Shown: positions 45,201-56,548, counted from the stretch's first letter. The stretch is 64,000 nucleotides of DNA from Zanthoxylum bungeanum (GCA_019454045.1 SKCR01029087.1:1-64000), one strand, 5' to 3'. Numbers and translations: made by a program. The notes: generated from the letters alone by a model not told the origin.

Positions 45201-45460
45201 TAATCTCTAATTATCTCTCATTAACGGTGATGAACACTAAAAAGTATACATTTATTAAAAGGAAAATTAATTATTTTACACTTGTAGTTTCATTAATCCC
45301 ATTAATTTAGCACATTTGTGAAATAATAATTAAATTTTTGTTTTATATATTTTTATTGTGCTTTTTATTTCTTATGTAGGTGAAAGAATATCTTAGATGC
45401 ATAACTAGAAAATTGGACATGAAATTTAGATTTTGGAGGCTAGAAACTTGAAAGGGTGTT

Positions 45461-46190
45461 CTAACAGTGTACAATTTCGGAAATTCCAACTTTACACAAG
45501 GTTCGTATTTGGCCATAACATTTTACTCCAATATCGGATTGAGGCGATTTCAGTTCCAAATGAAAGAAGCTCAAATATCTACAACTTTTCTCTTTACAAG
45601 ATTTTCTAATTCTGACATTTTTAATGTCGAAATTGGTGAAGAAGTCAATGTGTGGGAGCTCACTGGTGGTAACCTGGGGATCATCAGCAAGGGAAGCAAT
45701 AATGCCTCGCAGCTTAGCATCTACAACGAGGATCCAGCAGTCGTCCCGTCTCCCAAGCACTCAAAGTCTTAGGAAGAAAATTTGGGCCATAATATGTAAA
45801 TCACATTCAGTTGAGCCTCGTCAACATCCTTTTTGGCCTCCTCCAAATTCTTCCGAAGCCTCTCGCTCAGCGGACCAACGACGTCCAACTGCTGATTACG
45901 CACAAAGTTCTGCTCCTCAGTCTTGGCCATTTTATCCTTGGCTGCAGTAAATTATGCCTCCAGCCCCATCACCCTCTCAACGGAGGCATTCTTAGCACAC
46001 ATACGATCATTCTCCTCTTCTAAGGTCGCATAGGCCGTAGTCAGCTTTCCCTTCTCAATAGAAGCCTCAACTAGTTCCTTGTGCAGTGTCACGATATCTC
46101 GCTTTATCTTGGAGGTTGAGTTGGCCCCCTCTTGAAGCTTGAGGTCGAGCGGAGTGGTTGTAAAAAAAAGATAAGGAGTCAAGAAAAAAA
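45461..46190 (-). pseudogene. Coiled-coil protein fragment, probably transposon-derived
   Basis: The minus strand from 46182 reads a heptad-rich stretch (IVTLHKELVEASIEKGKLTT, YATLEEENDRM). This continues past one stop with RLRKNLEEAKKDVDEAQ, then after a frameshift AKLRGIIASLADDP.. and SELPHIDFFTNFDI. The order coiled coil, then a short acid-rich tail, resembles ORFs found in large plant transposons. I cannot name the family. Broken by at least one stop and one frameshift. Confidence 0.5.
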
Positions 46191-46256
46191 TTTAAACTAG
46201 TTTAGATAAGTGCGACCCAGAAACATACTCACTGCATGGCTGAGCCGGAAAATATT

Positions 46257-47691
46257 TGACCGGCGTAAACACACACGTATAACGCAAGCGCACGTATCGT
46301 TCAAGTAGTATAAAAATATCGATCCCACGAGGACTTAATTCCTACTGTTGTTATTAATTATTGAATCTATTTATTTACAAATATCTAATTGAGGGTGAAG
46401 AGAATGATTGTTTGATTGGTTGAAAGTGGTTTTACAAAATAAATAAATAAATAAAAGACAAAAGAAAATACTAAGGAAAATAACAAAAGACACAAAGATC
46501 TAAGGTTCTGAATCCTTCTAATATCTTTTAAAAGATGAAGTGATTATTTTATGTTTGTGTAATAAATCAGTTTACTAACCTGGAACACTAAATTATGCAA
46601 AAGCCTCTGTCGATGGTCAGACGCAAATACCCAGTTTAACCCAATTGAACCATATGTCTATGTCAACCAAATTATCTGGATTCATTACGTTTAAGTTCCA
46701 ATTATGGCTACCCCCGCCCGACAGGTATATTCCTATCCTGTAAGGAAATCTATTAAAGGGTTATCTATCCTCAAGGAAGATCGTGGGCTATTAAGTCTAA
46801 GGCTGAAACCTAAAATCTCAATGTCTAGTTCATTTTAGATTTACCACATCAATCTTATTGGTGATCAGACAACAAGAAGCATTAAGCTTAAGACTTAATA
46901 AGTAAACCTTTAAATTACCCAAACTATAAAATAACTCCTTATAAACCGGTGATATTAGAATTCATCACAACCCCAGATAACTAACACATAACTAGGGCTA
47001 GTAACAACTTAAAAGTAAAAGACATAAAGTAAAAATACTGAAAAGTAAAATAAAATAAAATGCTAAGGTAAAAGGAATTACTTTTACTACTACTAATTTA
47101 GATATCTCTCATAAAATAATATATAAACTTATGATTCTTTTTCCAACCAGCCATATAGGCGGTAACCTGATTAAGTCAAATTAAGTCCAACCAGCCATAA
47201 AGGCGGAACCAAAATTAAATTGCCAACCGACCAATCTGGCGGTATCCTTTATTAGTCAGGTTTAAACCAGATTAAAATGAATTACCAACCGACCAATCTG
47301 GCGGTATCCTTTTTAAGTCAAAATTTTAAATAGTGAATATATTATTTTTAAGGGAGATTAATCTAAATAGTAACAGTAAAAGAATTACCTTTCACCCTAG
47401 CTGGGGAAGTTACCTCCTCATGGTAAATAGTAAAAACTGTAAAAAGTAAAAAGTAAAAATTAAAAATTAAATTAATATTATTACAAAACGTAATTAAAAT
47501 TATTTACAAAACTAAAAAAAACTAAAAACTAAAAGAATCTAGAGAGAGAAACTCTCTCTTTAGAAAGAATATAAATGAGAGAGTGGTGCACTGAATTCTG
47601 AAATCTCGAACTCAATTTATAGGCCTCGGTAGGATCCAGCGTCGCGACGCCAGGGTCCTCAGCGTCGCTACGCCAGATTTGTCGACGTGGC
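46257..47691 (-). repeat. A1 3' LTR, first part
   Basis: The complement of the A-family LTR end (TGACCGGCGTAAACACACAC..). On the minus strand a GCGTCGCGACGC palindrome (47639-47650) lies just upstream of a CCTATAAATT box (about 47615-47624), the same promoter geometry as A2. Interrupted at GTGGC (47687-47691) by A2. Confidence 0.9.
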
Positions 47692-49731
47692 TGATGAGTG
47701 GTATTTATATCACTATTTCCCACTCATTTAATCTAATATTTTGTATAGTTTCTTGAGTTTTGTGAATATTTTGATATGTTTTGTGTTATTTTGTAGATAA
47801 ATAAAGTTTCAGGACATTCTGGAGGTGATTTGGAGCAAAATTGTGAAAATTGGCGAAAAAGGGCATTTTGGTAATTTCCAGCGTCGCGCCGCCCAGACCT
47901 TCCGCGTCGCGACGCCTAGTGTGCGCCGAATCTGCTAACGTGCGCCGGGTCAACATGTCAGAATTTGAGAAGTTTGACTTTGCTAACGTGCGCCGTAACA
48001 CGTGTCACTATCACATCCAATCTGCTAACGTGCACCGTGCCACGTGTCAACATCATATGCTGCCGACACTCAGACTTGACACGTGTCGCCTCATCATCAG
48101 CCACGTCACAAGGTCAACCAAGTCAACATGCCACGTCAGCATCAGCCAATCACAACTTGACACGTGTCGCAATCTTATTGTGCCGACAATTACAACACGC
48201 GTCAGCGCCACGTCAGCATGACGTCATCAATGACGTCATCACAATAATTGAATTTTAGCCGCCTTGCCACGTGTCGCGTGAACAGTCAGCCGCCATGACG
48301 CGTGTCGCCTCCTCAGCGTGCCACATCTTACTATTCCAGCGTCGCGACGCTGATCTGGCGTCGCGACGCTGGAACCAAAATTTTCTATAAATACTGCGCG
48401 AAATTTCAGATTTTCATTATTATTCTCTCTCTCCAAATTCCGTGTAAAGAGAGTTTCTCTCTCTAAAAAATTTTAGTTTTTTTAATTTTTCTTTTACTTT
48501 TGTAATTTAATTTTAATTACTTTTTGTAATAATAATAGTTTACTTTCTTTATTTTTTAGAGTTTTTACTATTCATGAGGAAGTAATTTCCCAGTTATGGT
48601 GAAATGTAATTCTTTTACTGTTACTATTTAGATTAATCTCCCTTAAAAATAATATATTCACTATTTAAAATATGACTTAAAAAGGATACCGCTATATTGG
48701 TCGGTTGGCAATTTATTTTAATCTGGTTTAAACTTGACTAATCAAGGATACCGCTATATTGGTCGGTTGGTAATTTAATTATGATACCGCCTTAATGGCT
48801 GGTTGGACTGAATTTGACTTAATCAGGATACCGCCAGATTGGTCGGTTGGTAATATTATCACAAGTTTATATATTATTTTATGGGAGATATCTAAATTAG
48901 TAGTAGTAAAAGTAATTCCTTTTACCTTAGCATTTTATTGTATTTTACTTTTCAGCTTTACTTTATGTCTTTTACTTTATGTCTTTACTAGTCCTAGTTA
49001 TGTGTTAGCTATCTAGGGGTTGTGATGAATTTTAATATCACCGGTTTATAAGAGGTTATTTTATAGTTTGGGTAATTTAAAGGTTTATTTATTAAGTCTT
49101 AAGCTTAATGCTTCTTGTTGTCTGATCACCAATAAGATTGATGTGGTAAATCTAAAATGAACTAGACATAGAGATTTTAGGTTTCAGCCTTAGACTTAAT
49201 AGCCCACGATCTTCCTTGAGGATAGATAACCCTTTAATAGATTTCCTTACAGGATAGGAATATACCTGTCGGGCGGGGGTAGCCATAATTGGAACTTAAA
49301 CTTAATGAATCCAGATAATTTGGTTGACATAGACATATGGTTCAATTGGGTTAAACTGGGTATTTGCGTCTGACCATCGACAGAGGCTTTTGCATAATTT
49401 AGTGTTCCAGGTTAGTAAACTGATTTATTACATAAACATAAAATAATCACTTCATCTTTAAAATGATATTAAAAGGATTCACAACCCTAGATCTTTGTGT
49501 CTTTTGTTATTTTCCTTAGTATTTTCTTTTGTCTTTTTATTTATATATTTTGTAAAACCACATTCAACCAATCAAACAAACATTCTCTTCTCCATTTAAT
49601 TAGATATTTGTAAGTAAATAGATTCAACAATTAATAACAACAGTAGAAATTAAGTCCTCGTGGGATCGATATTTTTATACTACTTGAACGATACGTGCGC
49701 TTGCGTTATACGTGTGTGTTTACGCCGGTCA
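47692..49731 (+). repeat. A2 5' LTR
   Basis: 2040 bp. U3 (47692 to about 48415) holds bZIP-type motifs and two palindromes. The TATA box is at 48386-48393. R/U5 includes TC-rich and TTTACT-rich tracts and tandem GATACCGC..TTGGTCGGTTGG units at 48670-48860. Confidence 0.95.
47990..48393 (+). promoter_or_regulatory. A-family LTR promoter: G-boxes, TGACGTCA, palindromes and TATA
   Basis: Five CACGTG cores, mostly as CACGTGTC (about 48000-48270), and two TGACGTCA sites (48221-48242), classical plant bZIP/bHLH targets. Two perfect 12-bp palindromes GCGTCGCGACGC follow (48339-48350, 48358-48369), then TATAAATA 17 bp later (48386-48393). The palindrome-TATA spacing is kept in A1 and in the A2 3' LTR (57206-57217, TATA about 57234-57241), although the 3' LTR has only one palindrome. 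Transcription probably starts near 48420. Confidence 0.7.
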
Positions 49732-49737
49732 AGTTTT

Positions 49738-49755
49738 TGGCGCCGTTGCCGGGGA
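49738..49755 (+). other. A2 primer-binding site
   Basis: TGGCGCCGTTGCCGGGGA, six bases after the LTR; matches the 3' end complement of plant tRNA-Asp, the PBS known for Athila-type elements. Confidence 0.9.
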
Positions 49756-49867
49756 CTTATATTTCTTGAGTGTTAATTTTGAAGCTATCCAATTTACTTG
49801 TATCTAATTTTCTTTATCTTTATCTGTAATTTTTATTTCTTTATTGTATTTTCAGGTGATTAAAAAA

Positions 49868-51166
49868 ATGGAACACTACTGGGAGATTGAAAGATTACGA
49901 GCTTTACAAGAAGATACACCCCACATCTGGGAGCAACAGTCCGGTTTTCTGAGGCCTGTTGTCCAGCCCAACAATTATCACTGGATGTCAGAACCAAGCA
50001 ATACCACATTTACTAAACAAAACGCAACAGAGAGATGTGACATATGTAATGGTAACCACCATAGAGATTATTGCGATTACAACTATCATCCAAGGTGGCA
50101 GAGTTATCAAGATCCTTCATGGTATGATGAGCCAGCACATTTCAGAGAACCACATTTTCCATCTTATCCACCATCCACCTACTATCCTCAACAAAAACCA
50201 GAACCATCAGAGGAAGAACAATTGATTGATATGCTCAAATTTTTTTCCAAGAAACGAGACGAAAAGTTGGATACAATGCTTGAAACAAGCCTGAAGCAAC
50301 TTGAAAGTATTCAGAGACAATCAGAATTCATTCAGAGGATGACAGATCAAATAAGACAATTCACAGAAAACCAGGACTACATACCTCAAGAACCAGTTTC
50401 AGATGACACTGATGAAGCCTTCAAGTACCCAGAAATCCACAATGACACCTTAACAGAGGAGGAGGCTGAGCAGTATCAACAACCAGAGGTATCAGTTCAG
50501 GAGTCCAAACCAGCAAAGTCTCTATTTGACTTTTATTATTCAGATTCTGATTCTGACGAAGAAGCTGAGCTATTTGTTCCAACTGCACCAACAACGGAGG
50601 ATCAAACTTTCAATCCTCAAAATGAAGATCTTGGAGATTCCATTGCACAAATGTTTGATGAAGATCTACCTGAGCCAATCATTTCAACCAGATCAGAGGA
50701 TGAAGACCTAAAATCTGACATTTCTTTTCATCCTCAAGGTGAAAATTTTGAAACATGTATTTCAAAGATGACAGATGAAGAGCTGAATACAAAAATTTTA
50801 CAATACATCTGTGAAGAAAATGTGGAGCAAGAAACAGAGCAAATGGAGGAGCAAATGTCTGAACTTAATAAAGATCCAGAGCATTCAGGAGAAACATCGC
50901 TGTTTTGGGGAGTACAAATCAAAGATATCACCCAGAAGCTTGACAGAATGGAACTTCCATTCCAAGTCAAGCACCATATAAGACCTCCTGATTTTCTTTC
51001 TTTCTTTGCAGGAACCACTGGAGTAACAAGAATCAAAAAGGTGACACGAGCACTGAATGAGACAAAACTATTTTTGCCACCTTACTGTTGGAAGAGACCC
51101 TTCAAAAGCAACGCTCACGGGATTGTTTTTGATCGGACATCTAAAACAACACTGAAACCTCCTTAA
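49868..51166 (+). CDS. A-family gag-like protein, 432 aa, zinc knuckle and acidic middle
   Basis: The only intact ORF of A2. I chose ATG 49868 (MEHYWEIE) because the A1 and inverted copies start their similarity there; the frame is open 24 bases further up. Residues about 57-70 have CDICNGNHHRDYC, a CX2CX3HX4C knuckle of the Athila gag type, suggesting RNA binding. Tyr/Pro-rich repeats follow (HFPSYPPSTYYPQQ), then a predicted coiled coil (about 120-165, LETSLKQLESIQRQSEFIQR) and a strongly acidic segment (SDSDSDEEAE). A conserved C-terminal block follows (RMELPFQVKHHIRPPDFLSF, LPPYCWKRPFKSNAHGIVF) that I do not recognise from any family. No protease, RT or integrase motifs. The three copies in the window agree best in the knuckle and C-terminal block. 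It may serve packaging in trans. Confidence 0.8.
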   Translation: MEHYWEIERLRALQEDTPHIWEQQSGFLRPVVQPNNYHWMSEPSNTTFTKQNATERCDICNGNHHRDYCDYNYHPRWQSYQDPSWYDEPAHFREPHFPSYPPSTYYPQQKPEPSEEEQLIDMLKFFSKKRDEKLDTMLETSLKQLESIQRQSEFIQRMTDQIRQFTENQDYIPQEPVSDDTDEAFKYPEIHNDTLTEEEAEQYQQPEVSVQESKPAKSLFDFYYSDSDSDEEAELFVPTAPTTEDQTFNPQNEDLGDSIAQMFDEDLPEPIISTRSEDEDLKSDISFHPQGENFETCISKMTDEELNTKILQYICEENVEQETEQMEEQMSELNKDPEHSGETSLFWGVQIKDITQKLDRMELPFQVKHHIRPPDFLSFFAGTTGVTRIKKVTRALNETKLFLPPYCWKRPFKSNAHGIVFDRTSKTTLKPP

Positions 51167-51489
51167 CAGATGAATTTCAGTCACGTCTGGCTGAAGATGA
51201 AAAATTTAGCGCTAGCAGGGAGGCAACCCAAGCAATTTGTTGTAATTTATTTTTGTGTGTGAACTTTTTAATTTGTGTGTTAGTTTTGCAGGAAAAAATT
51301 AAAAACGGAATTTTTTAGCACAAAGCAAGCCAGTGCAAACGGGATTTTCAAAATAAAAATTTGACAAAATCACAAAGATACAAAGTTGATCCAGAAGAGA
51401 CGGCCAAGTAAGGAGACATCTCTTGAGACGCGTCCCTATGGATTTATCCGTCGCAAGACTTGGTTTTTCCAAAAAAAAAAAAAAAAAAA
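51167..51489 (+). other. A2 conserved block between gag-like ORF and cargo slot
   Basis: Homologous to 21440-21740 of G1 and 61500-61770 of A1: GTCTGGCTGAAGATGA, GGGAGGCAACCCAAG, TTTGTGTGTTAGTTTTGCAG (splice-acceptor-like) and a GAGACGCGTCC block. Ends in a 20-base A run at about 51471-51490. Confidence 0.75.
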
Positions 51490-52575
51490 AATCCTGCATC
51501 AAAACCCTAACCCTAAAGAACAGAGTGTCGCGACGCTAGGCAATTTTCAGCGTCGCGACGCTGACTCGAAATCAGAGACATAAGCAGAGGCGCCGCAGAT
51601 CTCATTTTTACTTCTTCTTCTTCCTCAAACACCACCAAGACCCACGACCAAAACCGAACCAGCCAACACAAGCCGAGATCTACCAAACCGAGAGCAAGCC
51701 GAGACAAACCCAGACCGACCGTGAACCACCGCGAGCCACTACCTTCATGATCGTGACCGAGTCTTCGCCAACCGAGATCCACACCATGAGCAGCCACCAG
51801 GAACCAACAGAACCGAGAGCCATCGCCGAGATCCACCACCGTGAGAACCACTACCGTCGAAACCGAAACCATCTTCACCCTTTGCCGTGAGCCTCATCAC
51901 CGAGAACCAAGCTTCGCCGAACCCACCAAGATCCATCACAGCCACTTCAACCACAAACCAAAACCGAGAAGCAAACCTGCCCCAGCAACCCAATCGCCGA
52001 GCCCACCTACAACCGAGACCCTTGCCGTGACCGAGCCCTTCCTTCGCCAAGTCAAAACAGAGCCATCATCATCAACCACTCACCATCAACAAATAGAGCC
52101 GAAACCCACCAGCCACCAAATCTTCACTGCCGAGAGTACCACCACTGCCAAAATCAAAACTGAAATTACGGTAATGATTTGATAAAAATTTGATTTGGTA
52201 ATTGCGATTGAATTTGGTGATTTGGTTGATTGTGACTTGGTAATTGAAATTGCGAAGTGTTGATATTTGACAAATTGATTCGTAGTAATTGGGGGCGAAG
52301 TATGGAGACAGATTGATATTTGGAGTGTTTGGTGATTGAGTGTTTTGTGTTGTTGAGGATTTGTGGAAAAACAGAGGAGATTCTGCCAGATTTTCTGAAA
52401 AATATCGAAGTTGGGCATTGTGTATTGATAATTTTTAGGGTGAATTTTGAGGAATTTTGAGTTTTTAGAGGTGATTCTACCAAAATTTTTACTAAAAAAA
52501 AAATGATCAATTAGCGAGTGTGGTAAGAATCGTAATTTGGGCATAAATCTTAATCGGTAATTTTCCTGTAAAATT
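51490..52575 (+). other. Foreign segment in the LOG position of A2
   Basis: Lies between the conserved block and the CTGACCAGGTA block that flanks LOG in G1 and A1, but has no LOG similarity. It begins after poly-A with CCCTAACCCTAAAG and two GTCGCGACGCT words, followed by 600 bases of CCGAGA/ACCACC-rich sequence and 400 bases of AT-rich sequence resembling a plant leader or intron. The longest + strand frame (51841-52182, Pro/Thr/Glu-rich) shows no domain. Source unknown. Confidence 0.6.
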
Positions 52576-52884
52576 TCAGCTGACCAGGTATTATCTTCTA
52601 AACTCTTCTTCTACTCTTTAAGACATTGGGGATAATGTCTCATTTAGGTTTGGGGGTGAGGTATAGTTAATAGTACTTGTTTGTATTGTGTTTTTTATTT
52701 TTAGTCCAAAATAAAACACAATACTTGTTTGTGAGGTATAGTTAATAGTACTTGTTTGTATTTTGTTTTTTATTTATAGTCCAAAATAAAACACAATACT
52801 TGTTTGTGAGGTATAGTTAATAGTACTTGTTTGTATTGTGTTTTTTATTTTTAGTCCAAAATAAAAAAACGATACTTGTTTGTG
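52576..52884 (+). repeat. Three ~75-bp tandem units before the rearranged segment
   Basis: GAGGTATAGTTAATAGTACT + TGTTTGTATTGTG..TTAGTCCAAAATAAAA units start at about 52657, 52731 and 52807. The end of the last one (AGTCCAAAATAAAA..CGATACTTGTTTGTG) recurs at 55302-55332, so the repeat unit flanks the insertion 52885-55301. Confidence 0.85.
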
Positions 52885-53729
52885 ATGAGTGGTATTTATA
52901 TCACTATTTCCCACTCATTTAATCTAATATTTTGTATAGTTTCTTGAGTTTCTTGAGTTTTGTGAATATTTTGATATGTTTTGTGTTATTTTGTAGATAA
53001 ATAAAGTTTCAGGACATTCTGGAGGTGATTTGGAGCAAAATAGTGAAAATTGGCGAAAAAGGGCATTTTGGTAATTTCCAGCGTCGCGCCGCCCAGACCT
53101 TCCGCGTCGCGACGCCCAGTGTGCGCCGAATCTGCTAACGTGCACCGGGTCAACATGTCAGAATTTGAGAAGTTTGAATTTGCTAACGTGCGCCGTAACA
53201 CGTGTCACCATCACATCTAATCTGCTAACGTGCACCGTGCCACGTGTCAACATCATATGCTGCCAACACTCAGACTTGACACGTGTCGCCTCGTCATCAG
53301 CCATGTCAGCGGTCAACGAGTCAACTTTGCCATGTGTCATGCCACGTCATCATCCACGTCACAAGGTCAACTAAGTCAACATGCCACGTCAGCATCAGCC
53401 AATCACAACGTGACACATGTCGCCACGTGTCGCAATCTTATTGTGCCAAAAATTGCAACACGCGTCATCGCCACGTCAGCATGACGTCATTAATGACGTC
53501 ATCACAATAATTGAGTTTTAGCCGCCTTGCCACGTGTCGCGTGAACAGTCAGCCGCCATGACGTGTGTCGCCTCCTCAGCGTGCCACGTCTTACTATTCC
53601 AGCGTCGCGACGCTGGAACCAAAATTTTCTATAAATTCTGCGCGAAATTTCAGATTTTCATGATTATTCTCTCTCTCCAAATTCCGTGTAAAGAGAGTTT
53701 CTCTCTCTAAATTTTTTTTTTTTTTTTTT
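52885..53729 (+). repeat. Partial A-family LTR (U3 to start of R) inside A2
   Basis: Matches 47692-48475, including palindromes, G-boxes and TATA, then breaks in a poly-T run and joins an inverted gag-like sequence. It retains a complete promoter pointing right. Confidence 0.88.
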
Positions 53730-55301
53730 TTTGGCAAAACCAAGTCTTGCGACGGATAAATCCATAGGGACGCATCTCAAGAGATGTCTCCTTACTTGGC
53801 CGTCTCTTCTGGATCAACTTTGTATCTTTGTGATTTTGTCAAATTTTTATTTTGAAAATCCCGCTTGCACTGGCTTGCTTTGTCCTAAAAAATTCCGTTT
53901 TTATTTTTCCTGCAAAACTAACACACAAAATTAAAAAGTTCACACAAAATATGAAAAATAAATTACAACAAATTGCATGGGTTGCCTCCCTGCTAGCGCT
54001 AAATTTTTCGTCTTCAGCCAGACGTGACTGAAATTCATCTGTTAAGGAGGTTTCAATGTCGTTTTAGATGTCCGATCAAAAACAATCCCGTGAGCGTTGC
54101 TTTTGAAGGGTCTCTTCCAACAGTAAGGTGGCAAAAATAGTTTTGTCTCATTCAGTGCTCGTGTCACCTTTTTGATTCTTGTTACTCTAGTGGTTCCTGC
54201 AAAGAAAGAAAGAAAATCAGGAGGTCTTATATGGTGCTTGACTTGGAATGGAAGTTCCATTCTGTCAAGCTTCTGGGTGATATCTTTGATTTGTACTCCC
54301 CAAAACAGCGATGTTTCTCCTGAATGCTCTGGATCTTTATTAAGGTCAGACATTTGCTCCTCCATTTGCTCTGTTTCTTGCTCCACCTTTTCTTCACAGA
54401 TGTATTGTAAAATTTTTGTATTCAGCTCTTCATCTGTCATCTTTGAAATACATGCTTCAAAATTGTCAACCTGAGGATGTAATGATGTTTTTGACATTAG
54501 GTTTTCATCCTATGATATGACTGGAATGGTTGGCTCAGGTAGATTATCATCAAACATCATGGTAAAGCATGCTCCAAGATCTTCATTTTGAGGATTGAAA
54601 GTTTGATCCTCCGTTGTTGGTGCAGTTGGTACAAATAGATCAGCTTCATCCTCATCAGAATCTGAATAATAAAAGTCAAATTAAGACTTTACCGGTTCGG
54701 GCTCCTGAACTGATACCTCTGGTTGTTGATACTGCTCAGCCTCCTCCTCTGTTAAGGTGTCATTGTGGATTTCTGGGTACTTGAAGGCTTCATGAGTGTC
54801 ATCTGAAACTGGTTCTTGCGGTATGTAGTTCTGGTTTTCTGTTAATTGTCTCATTTGATCTGTCATCCTCTGAATGAATTCTGATTGTCTCTGAATACTT
54901 TCAAATTGTTTCTGGCTTGTTTCAAGCATTTCATCCAACTTTTGTTTCTCGAACATATCTTTGAGCATGTTTAACAACTGATCTTCCTCTGATGGTTCTG
55001 ATTGTTGATGGAAATCATGGGTGGATGGTGGATAAGATGGAAAATGTGATGGTTCTTCGTACCTTGAATGATTCTGATAATTCTGCCACTCTGAAAAGTA
55101 AATGCATTGATCGCTCGGGTGGTTACCATCACAAATCACACATCTCCCCATTTCGTTCTGATGAGCAAATGTAATAGTGCTTGGTTCTGGCATCCAGTGA
55201 TAATTGTTGGGCTGGACAACAGGCCTCAGAAAACCGGACTGTTGCTCCCAGATGTGGGGTGTACCTTCTTGTAAAGCTCGTAATCTTTCAATCTCCCAAT
55301 A
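53730..55301 (-). pseudogene. Inverted, broken copy of the A-family gag-like ORF
   Basis: The complement of about 49872-51480 with 3' flank included. It has the same knuckle (RCVICDGNHPSDQC) and C-terminal block, but stops around 54490-54690 split it. It begins CAATCTCCCA, the complement of the ORF's codons 4-7, so the ATG itself is missing. It faces the promoter in 52885-53729, so transcription from there would give antisense gag RNA. Confidence 0.88.
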
Positions 55302-56548
55302 GTCCAAAATAAAAAACGATACTTGTTTGTGTGTTATTTTTATTTTTAGACCAAAACTTTTCGAAAAATACAAAAATATTAGAAATTTTTCAAAAATTAC
55401 AAAAATATTTTGCATTTTTGTGTTTTTTATTTTGACTAAAAAGGTGAAATTGGTAAGAGATAGCCGAGTAAGGAGTTTCCACTCCTGAGACGTATCTCCA
55501 ACCTATTTTTGAAACAAGTTAATTTTTGTTTATTTCATTTTAAATTATTTAATTTGTAAATTCTCCATAATATTGACTAAAATGAATCTTCATATGTTCA
55601 GTTAGCAAATATTATCAATATGCATAGTAACATACAGACATGAGCTGTAATTGAAAATTTGTAATATTCCGTGCTCTAGTTTAATTGGAGGAAACATCTA
55701 TAAATAGTAATGGAATAAAAAAAAAAAATATTTCTGATGTACAAAAATAAAGTATCTAAGATCCGGGTTATTAAGTCTGTAAGGGTGTTTTAACACCTAG
55801 TGCCCTAAAACCAACTGGTTTGGGAGTCACTGGCCCAAAGCTCGTTACATGGATCGAAGATGCTGCAAAAATATATATATCTGAAGTCTGAGTAATTAAG
55901 TCCGTAGGGGTGTCTTAACACCTGGTGCCCTAAAGCCAACTGGTTTGGGAGCCACCGACCTAAAGCTCGTTACATAGATGGAAGATATTGTATATAAATA
56001 AAAAATATAGAAAAATCAAAGAAAAAAATCAGAAAATGAGAAAAATTATTCCATTGCTATAAAAAAGGTGTGAAATCTGATAGAACTTTAGGACAAAAAT
56101 ATTACTCTCTTATCAACTGCACTTATGACTGTTGTTGGCAAAAATGAGTTGATTAATATTTTGTTGGCTGTGTATATGAAGAATGGTAAAAATAATCGGA
56201 GAATTACTTATTCGGTAATTTAGAATGAAACAAAACAACTAGTAACTTGGAGTAGAAGTTTCACCTGATTAGTCAGTAACTTCTTTATTCTCTTTTCGCT
56301 TGTCTTTTTGCTTTTGTGTGCATTAGTTTTATTACCTTTTTTCTTTTGTAAAATGTTTGTGGGTATCATTGCTGTAAGCCCTCACGAGACTACAACTCGT
56401 CCACTAGGGACACCTAGGGGTTTAAGGCTTGTTGCATATGCTAAATGCAACCGTGATCCCTATGAAAATGGCTTAGTTAAATTTTATTTTCATGTTATTT
56501 TATTTAATGTTTTGCTCGAGGACTAGCAAAATGTTAGGTTTGGGGGTG
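55302..56548 (+). other. A2 3' untranslated internal region with polypurine tract
   Basis: Homologous in reverse to 59338-60560 of A1. It contains a ~117-bp tandem duplication at 55755-55990 (GGGTGTTTTAACACCTAGTG.., CCAACTGGTTTGGGAG..), which also exists twice in A1 (59890-60120), and a block with CCCTCACGAGACTACAACTC at about 56380. The polypurine tract TTTGGGGGTG ends at 56548. The 56308-56526 frame has no recognisable similarity. Confidence 0.75.

Noticed and set aside
47850..48258. Frames of 97-135 codons in the A-family LTRs (also 53165-53510, 56707-57114)
   Set aside because: They run through repeated CACGTGTC/GCCACG promoter words in U3, which lacks stops by composition.
51500..51520. 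CCCTAACCCTAAAG as interstitial telomere repeat
   Set aside because: Only about two units, not extended; plant telomere repeat would be CCCTAAA in a long run.
51513..52050. Minus-strand Trp/Gly-rich frames in the A2 cargo
   Set aside because: Complement of the CCGAGA/ACCACC-rich stretch; low-complexity translation without domain.
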